Position numbers and translations under genes: made by a program. Shown here in pieces: positions 46,530 through 58,000 of a stretch of 64,000 nt of DNA. The stretch's first letter is position 1; every line of letters starts with the position of its first letter. A model generated the notes under the pieces. That model was not told where the DNA came from. It made no database searches and saw only the letters and a list, made by a program, of their open reading frames with translations. Source of the DNA: Branchiostoma belcheri (lineage: Eukaryota > Chordata > Leptocardii > Amphioxiformes > Branchiostomatidae); NCBI RefSeq assembly GCF_001625305.1, contig NW_017804242.1, forward strand, positions 3,620,263 through 3,684,262, in the 5' to 3' direction.

Positions 46530-48042
46530 TGAAGTTGTCTCCTTCCCGATAAACCCGGTCCGCCACCGCAAGACGGTCACACAGTCGCAACATGGTCGGC
46601 AATTTGTCTCCGTTGGCTTAATATTTTTGAAGAGTACACGCACTGAATCGTCCCTACGCTAGTATTTAGCGTCGGGTCAAATTTAAGGTCATGAAAGGGT
46701 TTGTGTCAAATGTTATAGTCTCATTGCTGTACGTGAATAATTTTTGTAAAATAGTTAGACACTCGTGTGCACATTCTTTTTTAATCTCAATGTATTTATT
46801 ACTTGAGTTTATCCGGAAACCTTTGGATTTTCCTTTGTTGAACTTTTATCTGTATTTAATGAAATGGTATCTATCAAGATAAGTTTGTAATATGCGATGG
46901 TCCCCTGAGGTGTGCCGGATATGACTGTGTATGCTAACAGTACAAAGGTCATGTAGTCACTTGAATAATGATGTATTTAATTGCAAGTTATTACCAACAC
47001 GGTGTATTCAATTGCACTCTTTTTGTATTAAAAGGCATGCAACAGTCTTTAACGACATTTAACTGTCATCTGTCAATTTTGAAGGTTTGCATATTCAATA
47101 GGCTCAACCAGAAATGACGCATATGAAAGGTATTTTGCTCGAGGGCATGGTTTCGATTTCAGCCCAGAGATTTATTCCACAAGCAAAATTGAAGCATGTA
47201 TACGTGTTGTATTTGGAGATTTCAATTTGGCTGAAACAATGGCCATGAAGCGGATATTTTATTTCCCAAGTACAATGAATCCTGGTTTTAATCGATTCAA
47301 AGATGTCGTTAATGTCACCTGCCTCGCTGGAATCAGGCATGACCACGCCAACCAAACGCAAGCCCTCCCCACTATCTCCCCAAGGAGGTTATTTTTTATC
47401 GGAGGTACCAGTTCCCCAACCAGTTGTCTGATGTTTGTCTGAGAGCACTGGGAATAGAACTTCTTGTACACATGGTGGTTCTCTGAATTATGAAAACAAG
47501 AAACAACATCAAATGTGGATATCGATAACTAACCAAACTGAGATGACATACAACCCCTTTTTGTGATATTTATGTGTCCTTGCTCTAATTGGTCACTGAC
47601 CATTTAAGTGTGTCTTCAATTATCATAATTGTCCGCGACAACGCCTGGGACCATTGTCTGTCAATCAAAAATCATTCTGCCCCACTTTTCAGCTATTTTA
47701 GGAAGTATGGGTTTAATACCCACATTATTTTATTTCACGATCCCTCCAAACCAAAACAAGTTTTGTATTAACTCTTTTAATATATTTCTACTGATGTCAC
47801 AATTTTAGCAACACTCTCAAATCAAAATTTTCTCATCAAATTTACACAAAATGTCACATCTGTTCCTCTGGGAGTGTACAATCACGTGGTTTTAGCCACT
47901 GGCCTAACCAGAACTACCGATTACAGAGAAATCAGACGCTAGCGCTGTGAGTGCGTTGTCACCAGTGGCGTTGTTGCTAAGGCGTCCAAACGGTTCTCTG
48001 TCAAACTTTTACGTTTTTTCACTGCTGTTGTCTGAATCTAGA
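46530..48042. other. Divergent intergenic region between TPR and TRIM genes
   Basis: The two intronless genes point away from each other, so both promoters should lie here. I saw no further coding exon. AT-rich sequence fills most of it. Short open frames at 47104-47471 on both strands overlap and have no recognisable content. The stretch 46530-46643 continues the open frame of the TPR gene upstream of its first ATG. Confidence 0.5.
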
Positions 48043-50226
48043 ATGGCAGGTAAGCTGGCCATGGCGAGCAACGCTAACGACTCAGCCGACGAGCAGTTTC
48101 TGACGTGTTCCGTCTGCATGCTGCACTACCGGGACGCCAGGATCCTGCCATGTCTGCACACGTTCTGTAGGCAGTGTCTGCAGGACTGGGCCGCCAAACA
48201 ACAGCCGCTGGAGTGTCCGACCTGCCACGCACCGGTCAGTCTCCCGGACCAAGGGGTGGACGGACTCAAGACCAACGTCTACGTCAACAACCTGCTGGAC
48301 TTCGGGGCTGTGAAGAAAGGAGCGGAGCCAGGTGTGCCGTGCCAGGTGTGCGAGGGGAATGAGGAGGGGTCGAAATCTTGGTGTACCGATTGCGCTACCT
48401 TCATGTGCGAGCCGTGCACAGCAGTGCACAGGAAACTCCCAGCTACTAAAGATCACCAAGTTACCACCGAAGAGACACTTAAAGAAGAGACAGATGTGAG
48501 CAAGTTTCAGCGCAAGCGACACTGCGACAGTCACAAGAACAACGAACTGGTCTTCTATTGTGAGAGCTGTGACGTTCTGGTTTGTACGGCGTGCACCGTG
48601 TTCAACCACCGACCTGGCAAAGAACACAACCCGGTAGAAATCACGTCCGTCGCCCGGGAGAAAAAAGAGACACTGCAAGGACTCCTCCAAGAGATAGACC
48701 CGCGACTGAAGAAAATTGAAGCCTCCATTAAAGAAGTTGAGAGGAAGATGGCAACATCTGTCCTTTTGAAAGCCGCAGCCACAAACCAAGCCAAGGTGTA
48801 TTTCCGCCAACTTCTTGTCATTCTACAAAAGCGCCAAAAGGAAATCTTGAGCCAGATTGATGAACAATGTCGAGTCGACAGGGAAGGCCTGCAAGCTCAG
48901 AAGGAAGCGATAGAGTTGGACTTGGCCGAACTGACGAGCGCACAGAAGTTCTGCCAACAAGCTGTAGAACACGGGAATGATCTACACATTCTGGAGGTGT
49001 GGGACCCGGTCCAAACAAGGGTAGAAACTCTGCTGACAAAGCAGTTGGACCTGGAGTCCGACTGGAGCGAATTTCTGTTCGCAGAGAACACGACTCTTGC
49101 GGACTTCGAGAAAGAAGCGGGAGATTTCGGAGCATTAGTGAACGACGTCCCGGAATGTAATGTTGTTTTAAAGCCCGCAGTTCGAGGTTTCGAGTGTTTC
49201 ACCGTCCTGACCACACTGAGCAAAGAGGACAGCCCGCGTGTCACCGATAGCAAAAACATCAAGACCAACATGAAAGACCCGTCTGGAAATGACGTCATGA
49301 CAGAACTACAGGTGCAGGGAGAGGGCACGTGGAAAATATCGTACGTACCCAAGGTCACGGGCAGCCACGAGTTAGCGGTCAAGGTCAACTCACAGCAGGT
49401 GGCCGGAAGTCCGTTCGTCGTTGACGTAAAGGAAAGGGACATCCCCGTGTTAACTATCGGACGGCAGGGTAGTGGGGTGGGGGAACTGAACGGCCCGGCA
49501 GGTGTCGCTGTTGACAAGGACGGCAACATTGCAGTAGTGGAGCAGGGCAACAGGCGAGTCCAGATCTTCGACGCAGACAGCGGGCACGCTTTGCGGAGCT
49601 TCCCCGTGGACGGTGAGGACCCATACGGAATCGACGTAGACTCGGACGGACATTTTCTCGTGACGTCGTTCAACAAAGACCACGGAATCAGGCGTTACTC
49701 CAAGAAAGGCGAACTTTTGAACACGTTCAAGCCTGACTGTGTACACGTGCCGACCGACGTGGCAGTTTTAAAGGACGGCCGCATGGTGGTGGCGGACGGC
49801 AGGTCGTGTCTCCTCCTGCAGCCTGACGGGAGCCTCGTCCGGGAGATCGGCAGGAGACACCTGCAGGACCCGCGCTTCATCGCCGTGGACGAGTCGCGGG
49901 ATGTGATGTTCGTTACCGACGGCGGCGCGCACAAAGTAGCTGTGTTCGATCTCGACGGGAACTCGAAGTTTGATTTCAGCAAGAAGGGTAAAAACGATGG
50001 CGAATTGCAGGGCCCAAGAGGTATAACCCTTGATCATACAGGTAATATCATTGTATGTGATAAAGCTGACGGTCGTGTGCAGGTGTTTGGGTCAGACGGG
50101 GCCTTCAGGCGGAAGGTGGCGACAGTTAAAGGCGATGAGGCCATCGGCATCGCCCTGACTCCTGACGGGTACGCAGCGGTGTCCTGCTATGGGGAACACT
50201 GTATAGAACTGTACAGGTACATGTGA
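48043..50226 (+). CDS. TRIM-NHL protein (probable E3 ubiquitin ligase)
   Basis: Single exon, 727 residues. Order: RING (about 22-62, CSVCMLHYRDARILPCLHTF then CPTC); B-box 1 (about 100-140, CQVCEGN, WCTDCATFMCEPC); B-box 2 (about 158-195, CDSHKNNELVFYCESCDVLV); coiled coil (about 205-320); filamin/IG-FLN domain (about 371-463, ending GSPFVVDV); and NHL repeats to the C-terminus (GELNGPAGVAVDKDGNIAVV, GELQGPRGITLDHTGNIIVC). This is the TRIM2/3/71 (LIN-41, brat) domain order. RING proteins of this class are ubiquitin ligases, and NHL propellers bind RNA or protein. The start chosen is the ATG at 48043; the open frame extends to 47947 only with a GTG. The start is also followed by GCAG|GTAAGC, a perfect splice-donor look-alike that need not be used because the frame runs on. 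The last codons, LYRYM-stop, form part of the first unit of a 31-bp minisatellite. Confidence 0.93.
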   Translation: MAGKLAMASNANDSADEQFLTCSVCMLHYRDARILPCLHTFCRQCLQDWAAKQQPLECPTCHAPVSLPDQGVDGLKTNVYVNNLLDFGAVKKGAEPGVPCQVCEGNEEGSKSWCTDCATFMCEPCTAVHRKLPATKDHQVTTEETLKEETDVSKFQRKRHCDSHKNNELVFYCESCDVLVCTACTVFNHRPGKEHNPVEITSVAREKKETLQGLLQEIDPRLKKIEASIKEVERKMATSVLLKAAATNQAKVYFRQLLVILQKRQKEILSQIDEQCRVDREGLQAQKEAIELDLAELTSAQKFCQQAVEHGNDLHILEVWDPVQTRVETLLTKQLDLESDWSEFLFAENTTLADFEKEAGDFGALVNDVPECNVVLKPAVRGFECFTVLTTLSKEDSPRVTDSKNIKTNMKDPSGNDVMTELQVQGEGTWKISYVPKVTGSHELAVKVNSQQVAGSPFVVDVKERDIPVLTIGRQGSGVGELNGPAGVAVDKDGNIAVVEQGNRRVQIFDADSGHALRSFPVDGEDPYGIDVDSDGHFLVTSFNKDHGIRRYSKKGELLNTFKPDCVHVPTDVAVLKDGRMVVADGRSCLLLQPDGSLVREIGRRHLQDPRFIAVDESRDVMFVTDGGAHKVAVFDLDGNSKFDFSKKGKNDGELQGPRGITLDHTGNIIVCDKADGRVQVFGSDGAFRRKVATVKGDEAIGIALTPDGYAAVSCYGEHCIELYRYM

Positions 50227-50846
50227 TCTCAGTATAGAACTGTACAGGTACATGTGATCTCAGTACAGAACTGTACAGGTACATGTGATCTCAGTATAGA
50301 ACTGTACAGGTACATGTGATCTCAGTATAGAACTGTACAGGTACATGTGATCTCAGTATAGAACTGTACAGGTACATGTGATCTCAGTATAGAACTGTAC
50401 AGGTACATGTGATCTCAGTATAGAACTGTACAGGTACATGTGATCTCAGTATAGAACTGTACAGGTACATGTGATCTCAGTATAGAACTGTACAGGTACA
50501 TGTGATCTCAGTATAGAACTGTACAGATACATGTGATCTCAGTATAGAACTGTACAGGTACATGTGATCTCAGTATAGAACTGTACAGGTACATGTGATC
50601 TCAGTATAGAACTGTACAGGTACATGTGATCTCAGTATAGAACTGTACAGGTACATGTGATCTCAGTATAGAACTTACAGGTACATGTGATCTCAGTATA
50701 GAACTGTACAGGTACATGTGATCTCAGTATAGAACTGTACAGGTACATGTGATCTCAGTATAGAACTGTACAGGTACATGTGATCTCAGTACAGAACTCT
50801 ACAGGGACATGTGATCTCAGTATAGAACTGTACAGGGACATGTGAC
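50201..50846. repeat. 31-bp minisatellite, about 21 copies, seeded by the end of the TRIM gene
   Basis: Unit GTATAGAACTGTACAGGTAC followed by ATGTGATCTCA, period 31 bases, with very few differences between copies (one single-base deletion near 50673; a few substitutions near 50794-50835). The first unit overlaps the final codons and the TGA of the TRIM gene; the rest lie in its 3' UTR. Near-identity means recent expansion. Confidence 0.95.
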
Positions 50847-52075
50847 ATACCAACATGTATCTCACGGTATCTATATGGATACTAGTATATCCGGATATCC
50901 AACCCGCACATGTGCTGCCATGCCTAACTTTTGCCCATCTAACTTCAAGCGATGTTCATAGCTATCTATACTGAGGATGTCCCCAGGTCTATATATTGTA
51001 CTTACAATCGGTGGCAATGAGTTCTATATTATCAGTTATGGTGTAAATGTTTGGGAATTTATGTTTTGTTCTTACCAATGTTAGGGTAATAAAAGGTGAT
51101 CAGTTATATTGAGTACGTAGCAGTTGATACATGTATAGATATTGAAACGTAAAAATTGTAATAAAATCATGATGATGAGGATATCAAATATGCCTTAGCT
51201 TTGTCGCTTTTCGTCCGCCCCTTGCACGTTTATTTCTTATGTATTAACTTTTATTATGTATGGGCTAATAAATGAAATAAATAAATAAAAGAGATATTCT
51301 GCCATTTCTTATAAACGTACAGTATGAATAAACGAAGTCACAACAAGTACATGAACAGCAATTTTGTCATCTTACTTCCCCTCTCTCTTTCTATGTTACC
51401 AAAAATTAAATTTTCGAAACAGTTTTGTACGGCTTGGAACCCCGATTTTTCAAAGTCGATATTCTAGTTATTTATCTACATACTGAGTTGAAACCACACT
51501 ATCCCAATACTATGTATATTTACTCTCATGGACAAAAATACCCCAAATTCTGACAGAAAATGGTTACTGGAAGGGCCCCGGGTTGATTTTAAGGGTACCA
51601 CCTAGAAAATAAAGGACTCATCTTGGGGCTTGTTTCTGCAGCTTTTAGTTACCCAAAGTATGAAATACTGATTGAAATGTGCTAATGTGAAGTAGTATGT
51701 GTCAATGTCATAAAGATTGCCTCATTCAGAATATTTCCAAATTTGCTGCTCTGAAATCGCATTGGATGCCTTTAAAACATTTGTGTTGTTTTGTCTTGGT
51801 GTGTTCCTTTCACTTTTTATAGCACCGCATCCTAGCGGCATCACTAGCCGTGCTCGGGTTAGGGCTTTGCCCAGAAGTAGAAACCGTATTTGCCCCAGTT
51901 CCTTTGGATTTACGTTGACAGGTGCACCACGAAACAGGTGCACAACGTATGACATCATAGGGTTCAAAGGTGAGAAGTGAAAGTAAGGCTCCATCTCGTA
52001 CCCAGGATCCTCCGTACACACGCTGTGTTGTAGCAAAGTGCTCTGGGATCGAGATTAGAAAGGGCCAAATCCAAC
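50847..52075. other. TRIM 3' UTR and intergenic DNA up to glomulin
   Basis: AATAAA occurs at 51088-51093 and 51160-51165, either of which could end the TRIM mRNA. No gene is seen from there to the glomulin start at 52076. The stretch just before it should carry the glomulin promoter; I saw no strong known element in it. Confidence 0.5.
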
Positions 52076-55000
52076 ATGGCGGACGATTTGAAGACTGTGC
52101 TCCAGAAATATGTAAGAAATTTGTGTTTTTCTGCTGTATAACCACGTATTTCCAGTTAACAGTATGTAAGAGTGTTCCCCGTGTGATATTTGTAAAACGT
52201 GGGCTCTAAGATTAGCCTTTTCAAGCTCGATTCTTTCATTTAAACCTTGCACATGTTCGGAGAAAAATCGTCTGCTATTTTTGCCCCGATGACGGAATAA
52301 AACAGCTGCATCCACAAATTTGAACATTTCATCACAATTCTTCATTTTTTTACGATTTTTAGGCTGAAAAATCCTGTCAAGATGATGACCTTGACCCAGA
52401 AGACAAGGACGTCTTCCTCGTGTCAGCGCAGAAATGTCTGGAGAACGGAGAGACCGATTCGGAAACGCTGCTTCGAGAAGTTTCCAACACAGCAAACGCG
52501 GTAAGGGGATCCGGGGACGAGGGGCGGTACTGGAAAGTTCAAACACTGTCCTACACAAGATATTACATGTTTGATGACTTAAAACTGTTGCTGAAATATC
52601 TTTAATTTCACAAGGGTGAAGACTTTTTCATTGAGCCACTGAAATATAAACCCCACATTGCAAATACATGTTTATGCAATTTTTGTTATTGCCCTCATAA
52701 TAATACATTTTTAGGTCCAACAGCAAATATGAACTCAAAAGTCAAATGTTTTTTTTTTTTCCGTCTCTGCTGGTACAAGTTCTGTAATGTTTGATAAATG
52801 CTCAATATAATTGTCAGTTGTAGTAGTAAGACCATTTTGCAATTTCAAATGTTGCTGTACAGTTGTCTTTAGTAATCCGTAGTAAAAAATAAAATTGGTG
52901 CACTTAATTTTTTAGGTTGGGTGCCAGGTGTACCTATTCCCAAAAATGAATTTCGAGCCCTGACTTAAAAACATTCTCCCTGCAGGGGTTTATGTGTGAG
53001 GTAGGCTGGGACCTCCTGCCGGTGGTCACACCGTTCCTAACAGCTGGGAAAGCACCGGACACCGTCCAACAACACTGCAGGGGTGTGCTGGGGGCACTGG
53101 CTGAGGTGGGTGGAGATTTGCCAAAAAAAAAGATTATGGTTCTGTCCGTTCTGAATCAACTAAAAATGCTCATATTTTGCTCCCAACAGTTGAGGAAAGT
53201 CCTTTTCTTCCTAGTTGTTGCAGTTTTTCCATCTGTCAATGCAGTGGTTTGATTAAAGTTCAAAATTTGTCGTTTAGATATCAACGAAATCTTTTGTGTT
53301 GACTTCTTGGCTCCAATCATAGTATTTGGGGCTATAATAGGATGCCTAGACCTGTTTTTATTTTTTTTTTGCCCTGTCGCTTCATATTTTTTGCTGAAAA
53401 AATCAGAGAACCAACAAATTAAATTGTTGCGGCCTTACTTGTTTGTCTGAAGGTGTGCAAGCCTAAGGAGTTTGTCCTGGGGATTCTGGAGAAGCTGGAA
53501 GGACTGGAAGATGACAACGTCTTCAAGGCTCTGCTGACTCCTTTACAGAGAGGTGACTATTAACAATTAGTAATACATGTGTAATAGTAAGTTTATTGCA
53601 AGTTCATATCCAATGAAACAATGTACAAAAGAATTGTAAAAGTGACTAATCTACATTCTTGTAGAAGTACCATTATTTGGAAATAATTACAAATCAATCT
53701 GTCTTCTGCATCAACGATTGTATGAATGTCTTTCCACATATCACTCTTTTTATTACCTAAAGATTGAAACAAACTTTTGATGCCAGGAATTGAACCCGAG
53801 CCAAACCCAGGCACCCAGCTTACAAATGCATTGCACTACTAGTAACTGCTAGGCCAAAGGGTCCAGACCCATTGAACTGGGTCAGTTAGTGGTGCCTGAC
53901 CCCCACTGTTACACTTCTCCCTAACGTAAAAATTTGCACATCGTAGTTCTCCAGAGACTGACCGGGAAGAGGGCCCACTGTATCGGCCTGACGCTGACCA
54001 CCCTGCACTCCCACCTGACCGAGATCCCCCTCCCTTCCAAGAACAAACCCCAGGACCCAGAGGATGAGTCCTGGAGACAGTTTGGTGTGGACATGAAGGA
54101 CAAACATGTGGGCAGACTACTGGACACCACAGAAGCACTCCTGGAGTTTGTTCAACCATTTGTACAAATGGCAAGAAAAGACTCTTCCATAGAGGCAGCT
54201 ATGAACAAGGTACAAAATTTCAGTCTGTCCGTCTTGAAGTATTTGTGGTTCCGCAGTGTCCCTCCAGGAAAAACAGACCAGATTTCAAATTTACTTTAAG
54301 CTTATCATGATTGTTCTTATTTCCAGGAGGAACTGAAAGACTTGGAGGTACTTAGAAAGGAACTTGTCAAGTTGTAAGTACATGTACAAATGTATTATGA
54401 TCCTTATTCCTTCACTCTGGCAAGTAGCCTGGGTACCATCCTGGTTAGTTTATGTCTGCTCCTACAGATGTGATTTGTACAAACTATAGCAATATGTTAA
54501 ATTATATAAAAAATGAAACTACAGCCACGATACAGACTGTAACATATTTTAACTGTTGCCATTTCTCCAGCCTGACCAGACTGTTCAAATATCCTCTGGT
54601 TTACCTGAACCTGGAGGAACTCCCTGTGAAGGAAGAGGAAGAGACACCAGGGACTGAGGAGACAGGACAGACACAGGAGCCCCAGCAGAACAGATGCAGG
54701 CTCTGTGCCCAAACCAACATGGTTAGTATAGTCCTAATATCATGGATGTGCATGTGTACTCTGTCTTTCAAAATAAATATTACCTGTTACTATTAAGGTT
54801 TCTTTATCGGCTAATTTGGTGATTTGAGTTTGTACTGTTTTACCATTGAAGAAGAGAGATATTAAACTGGGGTTGTACTGAATAATAGTAGCTAGTGACA
54901 TAAGGTTCCCAAATATAATTTTTGGAAGGACATGAATGACATCATCATGTTTTATTGCCCATTTCATAGTCTTTTAAATGAAAAACTACAAAACTTTGTA

Positions 55001-58000
55001 CCAGTACAATCTGAATAAAAAACTGTTCTTGGAAGTTGGTTATGCATGTTTGTGCCAATACAAATGTTTTGGAATGTTTGCAGTCATACTTACAAGCCCT
55101 AGACCCGAGCTTCTCCCGCCTGCTGGGCCTGTGTGACCACTACTGCGGGCCTCCTGACATGCGCGCCAAGAGAAAAACAAAATCTGCAGACAAACAACAG
55201 GAAGGAGAGGAGAAGACAGAAGAGGATGATGGAAAGGAGGAGGCTTCACTGCTGGGACTGTGCTGCTTCAGTTACCTGCTGTTTGTAGAAAACATCTGTG
55301 TGGAGAAGTTGCCTGCTGTGCTAAGGTGAGGAAAGTGGATCTGAAAGTAGAAGACAAGCTATTTGTCAGTTAGTACCAAGCATGTAATGACAGCAGTTGA
55401 TACATGTACTTTTGACTTATGGTTTTCTAGATAGTATAATCTCATACTAGTACAGTTAAAACTTCCCAAGAGGACCACTCAGGGTACCAATAGAATCTGG
55501 TCCATGTAGACAGGTGGTCACTGTAGAAAGGATTCTTTATGCTTGTGTTAAAAATTATCAAAGGGACCACCAAAAAGTGGTCACATTGGCCAGTTAGTCC
55601 TTATGTTCTAGGTGGTCACTTTTACAGGTTTGACTTAATGCTAATTTTTAGATGGCTTTTGTGTGTGCAGCTGATTATTTCTGCAGTTCATATGGTTGTT
55701 TTTACATGTGTACGTTTCTCCAGCCATGAGTTCCTGGGAGCCATACATATAGTTCTCATCTGTGAGGTACTGAAGAAACCACACAGACCTGTCATCCATA
55801 AGGGTCTGGTGAGTAGGCTGATTCCCTTCTTCAATCCTTCCTTCTGTTCATCCATCCATCTGTCTTTCTATTTGTCCATCCTTCTGCCATGTTTGTGTCC
55901 CAGTTTTCATTTCAATGGTCTCATCTGAAGTGTACACAGCATTTTTGTGTTTTATGAGTATGTTTTTAATGTTCTTCTGGTATCCTCTTCTTTGAGCTGT
56001 AGACATTGAAAAGTTGTTTTTTTAGAGAAGATCTTATGATGTCCGAAAACACTTGGAAGTATGATTCTCTGAAATGCAAATAGGGACACCAACGTTAACA
56101 TGGCTTCAGACACAGTGATGACGTCCCTTAAAACTTTGTATTTGTATCTCATATTTTAGGAGTTGACCAAGAAGCTGCTAGGTAACCTGGAGCCATTTTC
56201 TCTCAGCTATGAGATTCTGGAGCTGCAACCGTTCGCAGTGCTACCTGAGGTATGTTATCCGGAAAGTTTTAGTCTCCTGTATTTCTCTAATCTTAAAGCG
56301 TCTGTTCATGTTATAACTTGATTTATACAAAGCTCTGGTAATAGCCAGAGGGCTTAATAGGAATGCAAGGTTGACACACAATCAAATGATCTGTCAAAGT
56401 GTTGTGTTTCTTATTATATGTTTGTAGATATGGATCACTTTTCATTTTACCAAATCAAAGGGATTTGAAAGTCACCAAAGATAAAATATATTAAATAAAA
56501 CACTTAACTATTACAAGGCTGAATCATCATTGAAACAGTACAGATTGAAAGAGTGTTTGGTAACACGAAAAAGTTTATGACTGTCGTCTATCTACTGATG
56601 CAAAACTGGGAACTAACCTTTGTCTATTTTCCAGTCTTTGATTCATGTCATGGTGAACTGCCCAACCAAATCTTTGGTAAGTACATCTGTTACCTGATTT
56701 CAATATTTTGCTCTTTATTGATTACATTTTACTTTCTAAAACAGGCATAGTCAGTATTTCTTTTAATCTTAAATTTGGCCATGTGAATATTCTTTCTTAT
56801 TTGTTATTGTTAATTGTATGATGCAGTACTTTTAGACAATTCGCTTTAATTCTTCATTGTGTTTTTGTTGCAGAGAAAGTTAGCCCATGACCAGTTCACT
56901 GCCTATGTGGAGAAGTTTGACTGGAGGGGGAGGTACCAGTTGCTGAGGTCAGTACTGTGTATCCTGTATCTCTATCCCTTTCTTTAAGCATGCAATCAAT
57001 GGCTTACAATGGCCCCTATTAAGAACTGCAAGACGGACAGTAGCATGCATGCTATTTGTCACAACATGGTCCAGATATGGGGTTGTATCACTAGACTACT
57101 GGTATTCAAACTGTTCTGTATAATATAATATAATATAATATTGAGTTTCAACTGTTTTGTGTACTAAGAAAGATAAAGAAACAATTTAAGCTGTTGTTTA
57201 TTGTATGTTTGTTGTTTAAAACACCTGTTTTCCAGAGGGCTGATGGAGAAGACTGAAGGTCATGCAGGAGTCATGGGTCTGATTATTGGCAAGGTTAAGG
57301 ACCAGATAGACACCTGTCTGAAGGTTTGTACTGAAAACTGTCATTTCATGGGACGAAGGAATGCTTTGTACCTAGTGCCTGTACCTGTATACCTAATACC
57401 TGTATCTGTGTACATAGTACCTGTAGCAGTGTACCATAAAATAATTTCCTCATCAGTTTGTTGTAGAACCAGTCTGTTGTTGTAGAACAAGTCTGTTGTT
57501 GTAGTACAAGTCTGTTGTAGAACAAGTCTGTTGTTCAACTTGTTATAGTATAAGTCTGTTGTAGAGCAAGTCTGTTGTTGTAGTACAAGTCTGTTGTTGT
57601 AGAACAAGTCTGTTGTTGTAGAGCAAGTCTGTTGTAGAACAAGTCTGTTGTTGTAGAGCAAGTCTGTTGTAGAACAAGTCTGTTGTTGTAGAACAAGTCT
57701 GTTGTAGTACAAGTCTGTTGTAGAACAAGTTTGTTGATGTAGAACCAGTCTGTTGTTGTAGAACAAGTCTGTTGTTGTAGAACAAGTCTGTTGTTGTAGA
57801 ACAAGTCTGTTGTAGAACAAGTCTGTTGTTCAACTTGTTATAGTATAAGTCTGTTGTAGAGCAAGTCTGTTGTTGTAGTACAAGTCTGTTGTTGTAGAAC
57901 AAGTCTGTTGTTGTAGAGCAAGTCTGTTGTAGAACAAGTCTGTTGTTGTAGAGCAAGTCTGTTGTAGAACAAGTCTGTTGTTGTAGAACAAGTCTGTTGT

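Noticed and set aside
43652-46662. Many plus-strand frames opposite the TPR/nucleotidyltransferase gene
   Set aside because: Antisense shadows of a GC-rich single-exon coding sequence with no domain of their own.
47947-48042. Upstream extension of the TRIM frame by 32 codons
   Set aside because: The extended frame starts with GTG, not ATG, and the extra residues precede a good ATG at 48043 directly before the RING.
48082-50037. Minus-strand frames of up to 259 codons opposite the TRIM gene
   Set aside because: Shadows of the TRIM coding sequence, with no recognisable motifs.
50201-50846. Possible CRISPR array
   Set aside because: The repeats are head-to-tail without spacers; it is a minisatellite in a eukaryotic 3' UTR.
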